Positions 1-8,549 of a DNA stretch of 64,000 bases are shown here, piece by piece. Position 1 is the stretch's first letter, and each line of letters starts with the position of its first letter. Source of the stretch: Lewinellaceae bacterium (GTDB taxonomy: Bacteria > Bacteroidota > Bacteroidia > Chitinophagales > Saprospiraceae); the NCBI GenBank assembly GCA_020636025.1, contig JACJYQ010000004.1, positions 372,001 through 436,000 of the forward strand. Reading direction: 5' to 3'. Position numbers and translations under genes: made by a program. The notes beneath the pieces are model-generated. The model worked only from the letters and a program-made list of their open reading frames with translations. It made no database searches and was not told where the DNA came from.

Positions 1-644
1 ATGTTGATCGCATTGTCAACTGTTTTGTATCCAAAAATCAACACCAGTGCGAATACGAAGAAAGCGATGGCACCTTTAGTAGAGAGTATCTCTCCCAACG
101 TTTTTTCAACCGGCTCCTGACCATCCCGAACACGACTTACATTCTGCAGGTTGTTCACGATGCGCATAAGCGCGAAGGCCAGCAACAGAAGAACCAGTGC
201 AAGACCGATGAATAACCATGGAATGCCGGATTCTTTTTTAGCCGAACCAGTTTCAGTCCCTGCATCTACCACTGGCTTGCCACCCGGGTCGTTGATATAC
301 ATAATGATGCTCTCAATCTGCTCATCGGTGAGGCCAGAAAAAGAGTTCATGATGGTGGGCTTGTATTTTGCCCAAAGTTCCGTTGCTCTTGGGTGACCAG
401 AGGCAATCAGGGCCTGAGAGTTACGTACCCAGGAATAAAGATCAGTCCGTGGATAATCTGCCCAGCGCTCTTCTACCCCACCCAGTGCAGGACCGGTAGA
501 GGCAGTTTTCATGTCCTTGGCATGACAAGAGGCACAGTTTGCAGTGAATAGATCTTTACCGGCTTCTTTAGTTGGACCGGCGAGAAGGGCAGTTGAGGTA
601 GTAATAAGGAGCGTAAAAACCCAACAAATGCGTTTCAACAGCAT
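1..644 (-). CDS. actA: ActA-type cytochrome c of alternative complex III, N-terminal part (cut by window edge)
   Basis: The minus-strand frame starts at an ATG at 642-644 and runs off the left edge, so about 214 residues are seen. It has a signal peptide, one c-type haem motif (CASCH, near residue 37), a mono-haem cytochrome fold, then two membrane spans, the second ending at the edge. In Bacteroidota, ActA of the quinol-oxidising alternative complex III has this order: an N-terminal mono-haem domain, membrane spans and then a multi-haem domain, which would lie outside the window. The complex passes electrons from menaquinol to oxidases. A stand-alone membrane cytochrome c is the alternative; the multi-haem part would settle it. 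A good Bacteroidota promoter lies upstream. Confidence 0.72.
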   Translation of the reverse strand, partial: MLLKRICWVFTLLITTSTALLAGPTKEAGKDLFTANCASCHAKDMKTASTGPALGGVEERWADYPRTDLYSWVRNSQALIASGHPRATELWAKYKPTIMNSFSGLTDEQIESIIMYINDPGGKPVVDAGTETGSAKKESGIPWLFIGLALVLLLLAFALMRIVNNLQNVSRVRDGQEPVEKTLGEILSTKGAIAFFVFALVLIFGYKTVDNAIN

Positions 645-1161
645 ATTCAGCGGTATAGTTGATTTCTCAATAAATGGTTTCTGACTCAGCCTCCTTCGAA
701 TGTTTGTCAGCTTTTTGTCAGCACAAAGGTACAAATGGGCAAATGTTAACAAAGAAAGTAGCGAAATTTACTGACTATTTAGATACACTATAAATTCAGC
801 AATTCACCCTTGGTTAACAAAGCGTTAATTGACGCGCAAAGGTAGATAAGGGCGGCTTGTTTCCAAATGTGCATGAATTTTTTTTTCCTGCTTTTGAAAA
901 AGCGGCAAAATATATTCTCGACCCTTAGTCCAAAAAAGTCTTGCTCAAATGATTGTTTGAGAATTGTTAGAGGATGTCAAACTTATGTGAAAATTGTTTT
1001 TTCCAGAAAGCAAGTTTCCGACTTTACCGTTATTTGCGACATATTACTGCTGGACGAAACCTCTTTTTAACCCTCAATAAATAATAGGTTTGAACATCTT
1101 ACGCGAGTAATACCACAACAATAAACTATTAACTAACCACATTTCACAAAACTCATTTTCT
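645..1161. other. Divergent intergenic region, no gene seen
   Basis: The region separates two divergent genes. The left part carries the ActA promoter. The right part is AT-rich and has a possible -7 box TAGGTTTG at 1085-1092 for the outer-membrane protein gene, without a clear -33 box. A 67-codon frame at 867-1070 has no recognisable protein character and is not called. Confidence 0.5.
724..754 (-). promoter_or_regulatory. Bacteroidota-type promoter for the ActA-like gene
   Basis: On the minus strand TTTG (750-753) is followed after 18 bases by TACCTTTG (724-731). This fits the phylum's -33 TTTG and -7 TAnnTTTG consensus and lies about 80 bases before the start codon. Confidence 0.55.
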
Positions 1162-1746
1162 ATGAAACGTCTTTTTCTTTTGGCAGCTTTGGCTGTGATT
1201 TCATTTGGCACTGTTCGTGCACAGGTAGATGTAAAAGTAGGACCAATCGGTCTGCTATTTAGCTCCCTTAACTTTGGTGTTGAATTTGGGGTAAAACCAA
1301 ATTTTGGTGTTGAATTAACGCCTGGTATTGCCTGGAATACATTGGCATTGGCTGCTGCCGACGAGGACTACAAAGGTCTTGCTTACCGCCTTGGTGTTAA
1401 CGGACGCTATTACCTCAACCCATCAGATAAGGGTCTTAACGGATTCTACATTGGCGCTTACACTCGTTATGGTGGTGGAAATTACAGCTACACCTATAAT
1501 GATGGCTCAAAAGATGAGTACAACTCTACCCGTTTTTCTGGTGGATTCCTTTTAGGGGGTAAAATCGTTTCCAGAAATGAAAAAATTGTTTTTGATCTGG
1601 GAATGGGCTTCGGTCGTGCTTTTGTTTACAAGTTCACCGACCCTAATGGAAACAATGAAGCCGATCTGTCTGACATCCCTTTTGTAAACTGGGATATTCC
1701 AATCAATCTGAAGATTGGATTCCGTTTTGGCGGAAACAAAGGCTGA
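1162..1746 (+). CDS. Outer-membrane beta-barrel protein
   Basis: This 194-residue protein begins with a clear Sec signal peptide ending in VRAQ. The rest is glycine and aromatic rich with alternating amphipathic strands (for example NGFYIGAYTRYGGG and FSGGFLLGGKIV), as expected for an eight-stranded barrel of the OmpW/DUF3575 kind. The last strand ends in an FRFGG-type motif close to the C-terminus, usual for barrels inserted by BamA. No catalytic or binding motif is visible, so the role is unknown. It stands alone and is followed at once by a strong terminator. Confidence 0.75.
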   Translation: MKRLFLLAALAVISFGTVRAQVDVKVGPIGLLFSSLNFGVEFGVKPNFGVELTPGIAWNTLALAAADEDYKGLAYRLGVNGRYYLNPSDKGLNGFYIGAYTRYGGGNYSYTYNDGSKDEYNSTRFSGGFLLGGKIVSRNEKIVFDLGMGFGRAFVYKFTDPNGNNEADLSDIPFVNWDIPINLKIGFRFGGNKG

Positions 1747-1768
1747 AAAACAGAACCTCTTTAGAATT

Positions 1769-1804
1769 AACGGTGATCGGGCTAGGCCTGGTCACCGTTT
1801 TTAT
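1769..1804 (+). terminator. Intrinsic terminator of the outer-membrane protein gene
   Basis: The arms 1770-1776 and 1792-1798 form a 7-bp perfect stem (ACGGTGA/TCACCGT) around a GC-rich loop that can pair further. The stem is followed by TTTTTATTT and starts 23 bases after the stop codon. Confidence 0.75.
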
Positions 1805-1847
1805 TTGAACGAACTCTGGTAGACACCTACATCCCGAAAAATCCATC

Positions 1848-1855
1848 TACTTTTG
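1848..1855 (+). promoter_or_regulatory. -7 promoter box for arginine deiminase gene
   Basis: TACTTTTG matches the Bacteroidota -7 consensus TAnnTTTG and sits about 75 bases before the chosen ATG. I see no good -33 TTG at the right distance, so this is tentative. Confidence 0.4.
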
Positions 1856-1928
1856 CCGCTGTTTTTACAAGTCGCCTGCAAAATCTTTGTGGGCAAAAAG
1901 CCTAACCAAGTTTAATCAGATTAGATTT

Positions 1929-3197
1929 ATGGATGCCAACAGCCACATTTATGTTGATTCGGAAATTGGAAAACTAAAAAAAGTAATCGTTCACCGACCC
2001 GACGAAGGCATAGCCCGAATCACACCAAAGAGAGCAGAAGAATTACTTTTCGACGACATTGTTCACTTACCAAACATGCAGGAAGAACACGACATATTTG
2101 TTGCTGTACTGCAAGCTTTCCTAGGTAAGGAAAATGTCTTTGAGGTAAGAGATTTACTGGCCGAAAGTACCCGCAATGAAGAAAGTCGCTACGAAGTGAT
2201 CAACAAGATCACCGACTTTGAAGAACTCCCCTACTCTTTTATACCAAGGCTTGCCAGCCTTTCCCCGGAACAATTGGCGGATACGCTTATTACGGGCTAT
2301 TTGGAACCGGAAGACCGCATCCTTTTTGACCCAATTCCAAATCTGATCTTCACACGGGATATTGCTGTGACCGTAAAAAACCATGTAATTATTACCAAGG
2401 CAAACAAATCTGCCAGGTTTCGCGAAAACTTCCTCACCCGACTAATCTTTAGCAGTCACCCGATATTCAAACGTCTTAAGTCAGACGGTAAAACAATCAA
2501 TCTGAACAGGGTGGATAAATTCCCGCCAAATAAAAGAGGTGAGACCATCAGCATTGAAGGAGGCGATGTAATGATGATCCACAAGGATTACCTGCTCATT
2601 GGCTGTTCAGAACGCACAAATGAATACGCCTTCCAAATGGTAAAAAATTTCCTGTTTGATCGAGGCATCATAAATAATGTAGTTCAGGTAAATATTCCTG
2701 CGGAGCGTTCCTACATGCACATTGATACGGTTTTCACGCAAATTAACCACAACCACATGGTGGGCTACAAGCCCATTGTGCAAGATGGCCTTGGTTCCTA
2801 TGTGGAAGTACACCGTTCTAATGGAGAGGAAATCGAATACGCCTGTCTAAAAGACTTTTTACTGGCAGAGATCAATCCAAAAATGGAATTTATTTGGGCA
2901 GGAAGAGGCGAAAGCCCATATCAGGAAAGGGAGCAATGGACAGATGGCTGCAATCTCGTAGCATTGAAACCAGGCGTTGCCATTACTTACGACCGAAATC
3001 CAATTACTGAAAAAGCATTCAAGGATTTTGGATACAAAGTGGTTGGAGCAGAAAAACTGCTTCGCGAAATTTCCAATGGAAAGGTAGACATTGAAAAGGT
3101 GGAAAACACCATCATTACCATTCCATCCAACGAGCTTTCACGCGCCAGAGGGGGAAGTCATTGCATGACCTGTCCAATTGAGCGCGAGGAGATTTAA
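1929..3197 (+). CDS. arcA: Arginine deiminase
   Basis: The enzyme hydrolyses L-arginine to citrulline and ammonia in the cytosol. The 422-residue length matches the family. Visible family motifs are the N-terminal VIVHRPDEG, FTRD (substrate-side Asp), EGGD, HIDTVF (catalytic His) and the C-terminal GGSHCMTCPI, whose first Cys (about residue 412) is the nucleophile. The frame opens 14 codons upstream at 1887, but the ATG at 1929 begins at the position where family members begin. No carbamate kinase, ornithine carbamoyltransferase or antiporter lies next to it, so the complete ATP-yielding pathway is not shown here. Other guanidino-modifying enzymes are possible but the motifs favour a true deiminase. 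Confidence 0.88.
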   Translation: MDANSHIYVDSEIGKLKKVIVHRPDEGIARITPKRAEELLFDDIVHLPNMQEEHDIFVAVLQAFLGKENVFEVRDLLAESTRNEESRYEVINKITDFEELPYSFIPRLASLSPEQLADTLITGYLEPEDRILFDPIPNLIFTRDIAVTVKNHVIITKANKSARFRENFLTRLIFSSHPIFKRLKSDGKTINLNRVDKFPPNKRGETISIEGGDVMMIHKDYLLIGCSERTNEYAFQMVKNFLFDRGIINNVVQVNIPAERSYMHIDTVFTQINHNHMVGYKPIVQDGLGSYVEVHRSNGEEIEYACLKDFLLAEINPKMEFIWAGRGESPYQEREQWTDGCNLVALKPGVAITYDRNPITEKAFKDFGYKVVGAEKLLREISNGKVDIEKVENTIITIPSNELSRARGGSHCMTCPIEREEI

Positions 3198-3244
3198 TCA
3201 CAGATTTTATGGATTATTGGATTACACTGATTGAAATTGGTGGA

Positions 3245-4021
3245 TTAATCCAGATTAACTGCCTGATGTTTGAGCTTTTCAGTGAGGTCCTTTCCGAGGT
3301 AGTTCCCAATTATTGAATGGACCACGTAAAGCATCGGAGTGAGAACGATGGCTGTTACAACTTTGTACAAATACCCCATCAAGCCTATTGCAGCGATCTG
3401 ACTCCAGGACCATCTGTGTGCTGGATCAGCTCCTATATAAAATACAATTACCAAAATAATAAAGCTGTCGAACAATTGCGAGATCACGGTTGAACCCGTA
3501 GCTCTTAGCCACACCAATTTGTCACCGGTAGCCTTTTTGAATCGTTGAAAAATATAGGCATCCAACATCTGCGAAACAAAAAAGGCTGTCAGGGAGCCTA
3601 CGATGATTAACATGCCCGTGGTGAAAATTCTGTTGAAGGCTGTGTTAATATCGGGTTTAATATCAGCATTTATATCCAGCCAGAATTGGGCAGGCGCTGT
3701 CTTTGTAGTCATTAAGAGCATAAAAAATGCATAGGAAATGACTGCTATGGCTATGTAGGTCAGAAAACGCACCCCACGCTTCCCAAAATACTCGTTGATC
3801 ACATCTGTCATGATAAAAACGATGGGCCAAAGGATGGAGCCGGCAGAAAAATTAAAAGAAAGGTCTTCAATTCCGAACAGGGTCCATCCTACCGGTTCAT
3901 AACCGAGCGTCGCTTCTAAGGAGAACATTTTTGGACCAATGATCTCAGCGATCAGGGTATTGCCCACAAAAAAACAGGCAAGGACCAAAAACAGACGATT
4001 TTCTTTACTGATATGCTTCAT
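3245..4021 (-). CDS. yhhQ: Queuosine precursor transporter (YhhQ/VUT family)
   Basis: This 258-residue inner-membrane protein has six to seven hydrophobic spans and the family landmark DVINEYFGKRGVRFL near residue 75. YhhQ-type proteins take up queuosine precursors (preQ0/preQ1) for the wobble base of GUN-anticodon tRNAs. The gene runs convergent to arginine deiminase and is followed upstream by an SDR gene. A queE gene (28401-29168) occurs elsewhere in the window, so the cell may both make and take up precursor. The substrate is inferred from the family. Confidence 0.85.
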   Translation of the reverse strand: MKHISKENRLFLVLACFFVGNTLIAEIIGPKMFSLEATLGYEPVGWTLFGIEDLSFNFSAGSILWPIVFIMTDVINEYFGKRGVRFLTYIAIAVISYAFFMLLMTTKTAPAQFWLDINADIKPDINTAFNRIFTTGMLIIVGSLTAFFVSQMLDAYIFQRFKKATGDKLVWLRATGSTVISQLFDSFIILVIVFYIGADPAHRWSWSQIAAIGLMGYLYKVVTAIVLTPMLYVVHSIIGNYLGKDLTEKLKHQAVNLD

Positions 4022-4056
4022 ATATCTTTCAAATTAGAAAGGCAATATTGCTTGGT

Positions 4057-4740
4057 TTATGGAGTAGAAGAGGCAACAGGAATAATTTTTCCGTTGAAAA
4101 AAGCCCGTTGGTGTAGGCTAAAATCACAAATAAATCCCGCCATCTCCTCGCTGTTCATGTCTGCCTTATAGCCGGGGAAGGCTGCCCTCAACATTTCAGT
4201 ATCGACCGCTCCTAAGGCCAGACAATTCACATGAATCCCCTCCTTTCCCAACTCCTCAGCCATACATTCCGTCAGGTTTGCCAAAGCTGCTTTACTTGCG
4301 CTATATGCCGATAGCCCCGGAAACTTGGCCGAGCCCTGAACGCCTCCCATACTGCCAATGTGAATGATGTGAGCACCATGGCTTTTTCTCAGCAGCGGCA
4401 ACAAGGCCAGATTTATTTTGATGACAGAAAACAGGTTGACTTCAAAGACATGTTTCCAGCTATCCAGTGATGTGGATTCAAATGGCTCATTTATCAACAT
4501 ACCGGCGTTGTGTATCAGTACATCCACCGTGTCAAATTGCACAGAAACCAATTTATATATCTCCTCAGATGCAGCTAGACTGATATCTACAGCATCAGAT
4601 GCCAGGTCAGGATTCTCGATTTTTTTGAGATTTGAGACATCTCTGGAACAAGCCCAAACCTTATGCCCCCTTTGTTCCAAAAACCTGTTGACCAGGGCAA
4701 AGCCAATTCCCTTTCCAGCTCCCGTAATGACTATATTCAT
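4057..4740 (-). CDS. SDR-family NAD(P)-dependent oxidoreductase
   Basis: The 227-residue protein is a classical short-chain dehydrogenase. It has the N-terminal dinucleotide motif TGAGKGIG, the structural NAG (HNAGML), the catalytic Ser in HIGSMGG and the YSASK active-site pair. The Arg in ACSRD after strand 2 suggests NADP(H). The substrate cannot be read from the sequence. A -7 box (TACGTTTG) lies just upstream. The short length and the absence of an insert before YSASK fit small carbonyl reductase-like members. Confidence 0.85.
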   Translation of the reverse strand: MNIVITGAGKGIGFALVNRFLEQRGHKVWACSRDVSNLKKIENPDLASDAVDISLAASEEIYKLVSVQFDTVDVLIHNAGMLINEPFESTSLDSWKHVFEVNLFSVIKINLALLPLLRKSHGAHIIHIGSMGGVQGSAKFPGLSAYSASKAALANLTECMAEELGKEGIHVNCLALGAVDTEMLRAAFPGYKADMNSEEMAGFICDFSLHQRAFFNGKIIPVASSTP

Positions 4741-4761
4741 TTGCTAAAGCTTTTTCTTTTG

Positions 4762-4769
4762 CAAACGTA
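4762..4769 (-). promoter_or_regulatory. -7 promoter box for the SDR gene
   Basis: On the minus strand this reads TACGTTTG, matching TAnnTTTG about 22 bases before the start codon. No clear -33 box was found. Confidence 0.38.
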
Positions 4770-4895
4770 GTGGATAATGCAGACTTGTAAAGGCTGGATT
4801 TCATTAGGTTTGCCTTCTTTTTGCATTAAAATTTGGGGTTTATGACACAATAACCCGAGTACCATGCAGCAAAATAAAATGAATGCTTTTTCAAT

Positions 4896-4936
4896 CCAAT
4901 CATTAGCTAATTATCTCATTAGCCAATTATCTCATT
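4896..4936 (+). repeat. Short AT-rich repeat with the ATTAGCTAATTATC motif
   Basis: Two near-identical copies of a TCATTAG(C)TAATTATC unit lie just before the thioesterase start. The same unit recurs in both arms of the intergenic region at 31801-32012. Confidence 0.5.
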
Positions 4937-4943
4937 AAAAACT

Positions 4944-5363
4944 ATGTATTCTTTTGATACAAATATCCGGGTAAGGTATGGCGAAACAGATCAGATGGGT
5001 TATCTCTATTACGGTCATTATGCACAGTATTTTGAGGTGGGACGCGTAGAAACCATACGTTCTTTAGGACTTACTTATAAGGACCTCGAAGATGTCCATG
5101 GCATTTGGCTGCCCGTGGTAAGTCTGGAGATGCGATTTGTGCGTCCTGCCTATTACGATGATCTTTTGCGCGTGCATACCGAGATTCGGGAAATGCCGGA
5201 TGAGTACATTACCTTTCATGTTGAAATATTTAATGCGAAAAACAAATTAATAAATGCAGGAAGGGTGAGATTGTGTTTTTTTGACGCAAAAGCCAAAAAA
5301 GTGGTCATGGCCCCACCGCATTTATTGGAAAAACTTGAGTCTCATTTCAAAACCAGTAAATAA
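4944..5363 (+). CDS. Acyl-CoA thioesterase, YbgC/4HBT hotdog family
   Basis: The 139-residue protein is a single hotdog domain. The N-terminal VRYGETDQMGYLYYGHYAQYFE contains the family Asp and the following Tyr/His-rich helix, and RSLGLTYKDLE and LRFVRPAYYDD-like segments follow. Such enzymes hydrolyse short or medium acyl-CoA thioesters in the cytosol, and YbgC-like members work with the Tol-Pal envelope system. No tol gene is adjacent. It is directly followed by the YihY-like gene 7 bases downstream, suggesting co-transcription. Confidence 0.85.
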   Translation: MYSFDTNIRVRYGETDQMGYLYYGHYAQYFEVGRVETIRSLGLTYKDLEDVHGIWLPVVSLEMRFVRPAYYDDLLRVHTEIREMPDEYITFHVEIFNAKNKLINAGRVRLCFFDAKAKKVVMAPPHLLEKLESHFKTSK

Positions 5364-5370
5364 CAGGCCC

Positions 5371-6372
5371 TTGAAATTATTGGAGTACATCAAAAAATTG
5401 TTTGAATACATCACGCAGCACCCCGTTTTGCAGCGGATAATACAATGGTCGCAGACACACTCTTTCCCAGGTCTACAACGGATACCCTTATACAACATCC
5501 TGGTTTTCATAAAAAAGGAATTAAAAGAGGATGCCATTGTCACCCGTGCAAACTCTATGGCCTTCAGTTTTTTTCTGGCGATTTTTCCAGCCATTATCGC
5601 CCTGTTCACCCTTCTTCCATATACCCCCTTGTATAACATGAAGGTGAAATCAAACGGGCACACTGCCCAGTTTCAGGACCTTTTACGAGATAATATCACT
5701 GAGGTAATGCCAGGTTCAGCCGGAAACCTGTTGTTCAGCAAGATCAGTGAAATCGCCACCAAACCCAGAACCGGTTTATTGTCTTTTGGTTTTTTTCTGG
5801 CTATCTGGTTTGCTTCCAACGGAATGGTTTCCATGATGCGGGGCATGGAAAAAAGTTACCGAAGTTTCAAAAAGCGAAATGTGTTTCAGAAGCGGTTGAT
5901 CGCCATTGAACTAACTTTTTTAGTAGGGTTGGTGCTGGTAGGCTCAGTTGTATTTGTGATCATGGGGAACCTGATCTTTGGCATTCTGCTTAAATTTATC
6001 AAGGCCAATATTCTAACGCAAATGCTCATCTATTCCTTCCGTTGGGCTGTGGTTATTGCTTTGTTCTACACAACTTTTTCAACCATTTATCGATTCGGTA
6101 CTTCAGTACGGCGGCCGATTCTTTTTTTCAATGCCGGAGCCATGCTGGCCACAATTCTTTCTCTGCTGATCTCCTGGGGTTTTTCGTTTTACGTAGATAA
6201 TTTCGGCAATTACAACACACTGTATGGTTCAATTGGAGCCCTGATTGTTTTGATGGTTTGGATACAGTTGAATTGCATGATCCTGCTCATAGGTTTTGAG
6301 TTAAATGCCGGCATAACTGTGTTGAGAGATCAGCGCTATGAAAAGGAATTAGCAGCTAAAAAAGCTTCCTGA
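5371..6372 (+). CDS. YihY/BrkB-family inner-membrane protein
   Basis: The family is recognised from the N-terminal TRANSMAFSFFLAIFPAII segment and from the later LYGSIGALIVLMVWIQL span; about six membrane helices are visible. Older databases call it ribonuclease BN, which is not supported for this family; its function is uncertain, possibly transport. The open frame reaches back to a TTG at 5281 that overlaps the thioesterase gene by 83 bases, but the TTG at 5371, 7 bases after that gene's stop, gives a normal N-terminus and is preferred. It is probably in one operon with the thioesterase gene. Confidence 0.8.
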   Translation: MKLLEYIKKLFEYITQHPVLQRIIQWSQTHSFPGLQRIPLYNILVFIKKELKEDAIVTRANSMAFSFFLAIFPAIIALFTLLPYTPLYNMKVKSNGHTAQFQDLLRDNITEVMPGSAGNLLFSKISEIATKPRTGLLSFGFFLAIWFASNGMVSMMRGMEKSYRSFKKRNVFQKRLIAIELTFLVGLVLVGSVVFVIMGNLIFGILLKFIKANILTQMLIYSFRWAVVIALFYTTFSTIYRFGTSVRRPILFFNAGAMLATILSLLISWGFSFYVDNFGNYNTLYGSIGALIVLMVWIQLNCMILLIGFELNAGITVLRDQRYEKELAAKKAS

Positions 6373-6535
6373 CCTGAGAAAAGAAGCCCCAAGTATGTTT
6401 CGTAATGGAGGTTGGTTTATCAGAGATTTTCACGGAAAAAAGTTCAGATTTTACACAGGAATAAAACCCTAAAAAGTCTTTACAAACAGGCCGCGTTTAA
6501 CTTGCCAAAGTTCATGTAACACCTCACGTCGTGTT

Positions 6536-6950
6536 GCGCTTGGTCAGAATGTCACTACGGTATGCACACTAAATTGCTTGATAATCAGATCATTGCTATA
6601 GACATAGATGCTTCAAATTAAATGAACAAATGATTAAATGATCATATGATTGATGTAGGGATTTTTAAAGTTTGAATGATAAAATTGTAAGCTGAAATTA
6701 AATTCCCGAAAACATTTTAATTAGGCGATTATTGAACATTTGAAGGAGATAGGTTGGCTCTAAACAGCTGATTTTTTAAAGTGTTAGCTATCCTAATTCA
6801 ACATTCATCATTTACTTCAACAATCATATGCTCATTTCCCGAACTTGCTTCGGGATTGTTCATTTAATCAATAAAGGCCTGAAACTAAGTTACAACCTTG
6901 ATTATCAACTAATCTAATGTGCATACTGTAGGTCAGAATGTCACAAGCGC
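6536..6950. repeat. Hairpin target interrupted by the MITE-like element
   Basis: Removing the element and one direct repeat restores a 7-bp perfect stem, GCGCTTG (6536-6542) and CAAGCGC (6944-6950), around a 12-base loop. The duplicated 14 bases are exactly this loop plus the closing base pair. Confidence 0.6.
6556..6930. mobile_element. MITE-like element with 31-bp terminal inverted repeats and 14-bp direct repeats
   Basis: The ends 6556-6586 and 6900-6930 are inverted repeats that match at 26 of 31 positions. They are flanked by perfect 14-bp direct repeats, GGTCAGAATGTCAC, at 6542-6555 and 6931-6944, as expected for a target-site duplication. The interior is AT-rich and has no coding frame, but carries further partial inverted repeats and a small CCCGAA/TTCGGG hairpin near 6838-6854. 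Duplications of 10-14 bp are long; the IS4 group is one family with duplications near this size. Which transposase moved it is unknown and none is nearby. Confidence 0.7.
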
Positions 6951-6963
6951 GGCGTAAATAAAA

Positions 6964-7001
6964 CATCCCGAATCTTCCACACATAGAGAAGATTCGGGAT
7001 G
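6964..7001 (-). terminator. Intrinsic terminator of the first OmpA/TSP3 gene
   Basis: Perfect 14-bp stem with arms 6964-6977 and 6988-7001 and a 10-base loop. Read on the minus strand it is followed by TTTTATTT. It lies 35 bases after the stop of the OmpA gene. The stem is the same as that of the terminator at 60969-61003. Confidence 0.8.
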
Positions 7002-7036
7002 ACTCAATTTAAGAACAAACTGGTACTAAACCAGTC

Positions 7037-8431
7037 CTATTTCACATTCATGTCAAATTCAACGCGGCGGTTTTCTTTACGACCATCAGCTGTGTCATTG
7101 CTGGCTTTTGGCTGCGTTTCACCGTAACCAGCCCAAGACATTCTCCCAGCAGCAACGCCTTTTTCAACCAAATAATCATAGCAGCGCTTGGCTCTCTTTT
7201 CTGACAAGGCCTGATTCAATTTGTCATCGCCCTGACTGTCTGTGTGGCCTGCAATGGTCAGGTTGTATGCTTTGTGAGCCTGCATCAGAGAAACCACTTC
7301 GTCAAGAACGTAATAAGAATCTTCCAGCAAGACGTCTTTACCAGTTTCAAACTGAACCATTCTAACAGCTCTTTCAAGCGTTTCTTTGATCTCTTTTGGC
7401 TCCGGACAACCCTGCAGAGCGGCTACACCCGGAACATCAGGACATTTGTCCTCATTGTCATAAATTTTGTCACCATCGGAGTCAGGACAGCCTTTGTGCA
7501 TTGAATCACCAGGCTTATCTGGACAAGCATCGTCCTTATCAGCAACTCCATCGCCATCACGGTCTGGGCAGCCACCGGTGCTTGCAGGACCAGCATCATT
7601 TGGACATTTATCTTCTGCATCTGTAATGCCGTCATTATCTGTGTCTGGGCAACCTTTCAAGGCTGCAACACCTGGAACTTCAGGACAATCATCTTCCATG
7701 TCAGCTATGCCGTCACCATCTTTGTCGGGACAACCCATCATATCAGCCTCTCCTGGCTCATCCGGGCATTTATCTTCAGAATCGCCAATTCCATCGCCGT
7801 CTCGATCAGGGCATCCCTTCAGATAAGCAACACCTGGCACATCAGGACATTCATCTTCAGAATCTTTAATTCCGTCTTTATCGCGGTCATTATCGACTTT
7901 ACCAAAATAAACTACAAATCCTGCACCGTGGTGCCAACCTGGTCTATTTTCAATAGAAAAACGGTATTGAGATTGAAGATTTAAAAAGAGATTTGGAAGT
8001 ATTTTTACGTTTAATCCTAATGCAGCAGGAACATTAAAATCAAATTCTTCGGCGTCGAAGTTATAGGTAGATCCAGCGCCAAGAGATATGTTTGGATTGA
8101 TGAAAGCACTATGCTTAAAAAAGTTCAGCTGTAGAAGTGCATCCAGGTTCACACCCATTTGGTTTCTGCGATCTGGTCCGTATTTGGCCAATCCGAATTT
8201 ACCCGGAATAACAAGCCAAAGGTGATTTTTCAAATTTCTGTTATAAGCGAATTCAATACCAGATCCTTCAGTATCGTAAATATCGGCCCAATCTTTAATA
8301 TCAGGCTCAGGATTCACATAATTGTACAAATTGTAGCGGAAAGTTAGGCCACTCTTTGCCTGTGCCAGCGCTCCCTCCTGAACAAATAACAGGAAAAAAA
8401 CCAGGCAGAATATTGAAAATAATTGCTTCAT
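7037..8431 (-). CDS. OmpA-family outer-membrane protein with six TSP type 3 repeats
   Basis: The 464-residue protein has a signal peptide (from MKQLFSIF, ending GALAQ), an N-terminal barrel-like region of about 170 residues, then six calcium-binding thrombospondin type 3 repeats (DxDxDGxxDxxDxCP...GCP), and a C-terminal OmpA domain. The OmpA domain shows GHTDSQGDDKLNQ and LSEKRAKRCYDYL, which bind peptidoglycan. Such proteins tie the outer membrane to the wall. The frame opens 21 codons earlier, but the ATG at 8429-8431 begins the signal peptide. A longer relative with 15 repeats lies at 21502-23670. It ends in a strong terminator. Confidence 0.9.
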   Translation of the reverse strand: MKQLFSIFCLVFFLLFVQEGALAQAKSGLTFRYNLYNYVNPEPDIKDWADIYDTEGSGIEFAYNRNLKNHLWLVIPGKFGLAKYGPDRRNQMGVNLDALLQLNFFKHSAFINPNISLGAGSTYNFDAEEFDFNVPAALGLNVKILPNLFLNLQSQYRFSIENRPGWHHGAGFVVYFGKVDNDRDKDGIKDSEDECPDVPGVAYLKGCPDRDGDGIGDSEDKCPDEPGEADMMGCPDKDGDGIADMEDDCPEVPGVAALKGCPDTDNDGITDAEDKCPNDAGPASTGGCPDRDGDGVADKDDACPDKPGDSMHKGCPDSDGDKIYDNEDKCPDVPGVAALQGCPEPKEIKETLERAVRMVQFETGKDVLLEDSYYVLDEVVSLMQAHKAYNLTIAGHTDSQGDDKLNQALSEKRAKRCYDYLVEKGVAAGRMSWAGYGETQPKASNDTADGRKENRRVEFDMNVK

Positions 8432-8549
8432 AATTACAGTTGATTTCGTTAAAGTAAGATTTTGGTTTGCCCCAAAAATACGAAGAGTGCTCAAAAAAGT
8501 AACATACTTGCAAAAATTATCTATCCTTGAAAGGATAAACCGGAAGTAA

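Larger units (their letters stand above)
6373..7036. other. 664-bp gene-free region with MITE-like element and terminator
   Basis: No credible coding frame is seen on either strand. The region holds a 375-bp inverted-repeat element inside a hairpin (6536-6950) and the terminator of the OmpA gene (6964-7001). The first 160 bases show nothing I recognise. Confidence 0.7.

Noticed and set aside
867..1070. 67-codon frame in the gap before the outer-membrane protein gene
   Set aside because: Composition follows AT-rich non-coding DNA, no signal peptide or domain pattern, no promoter or start context.
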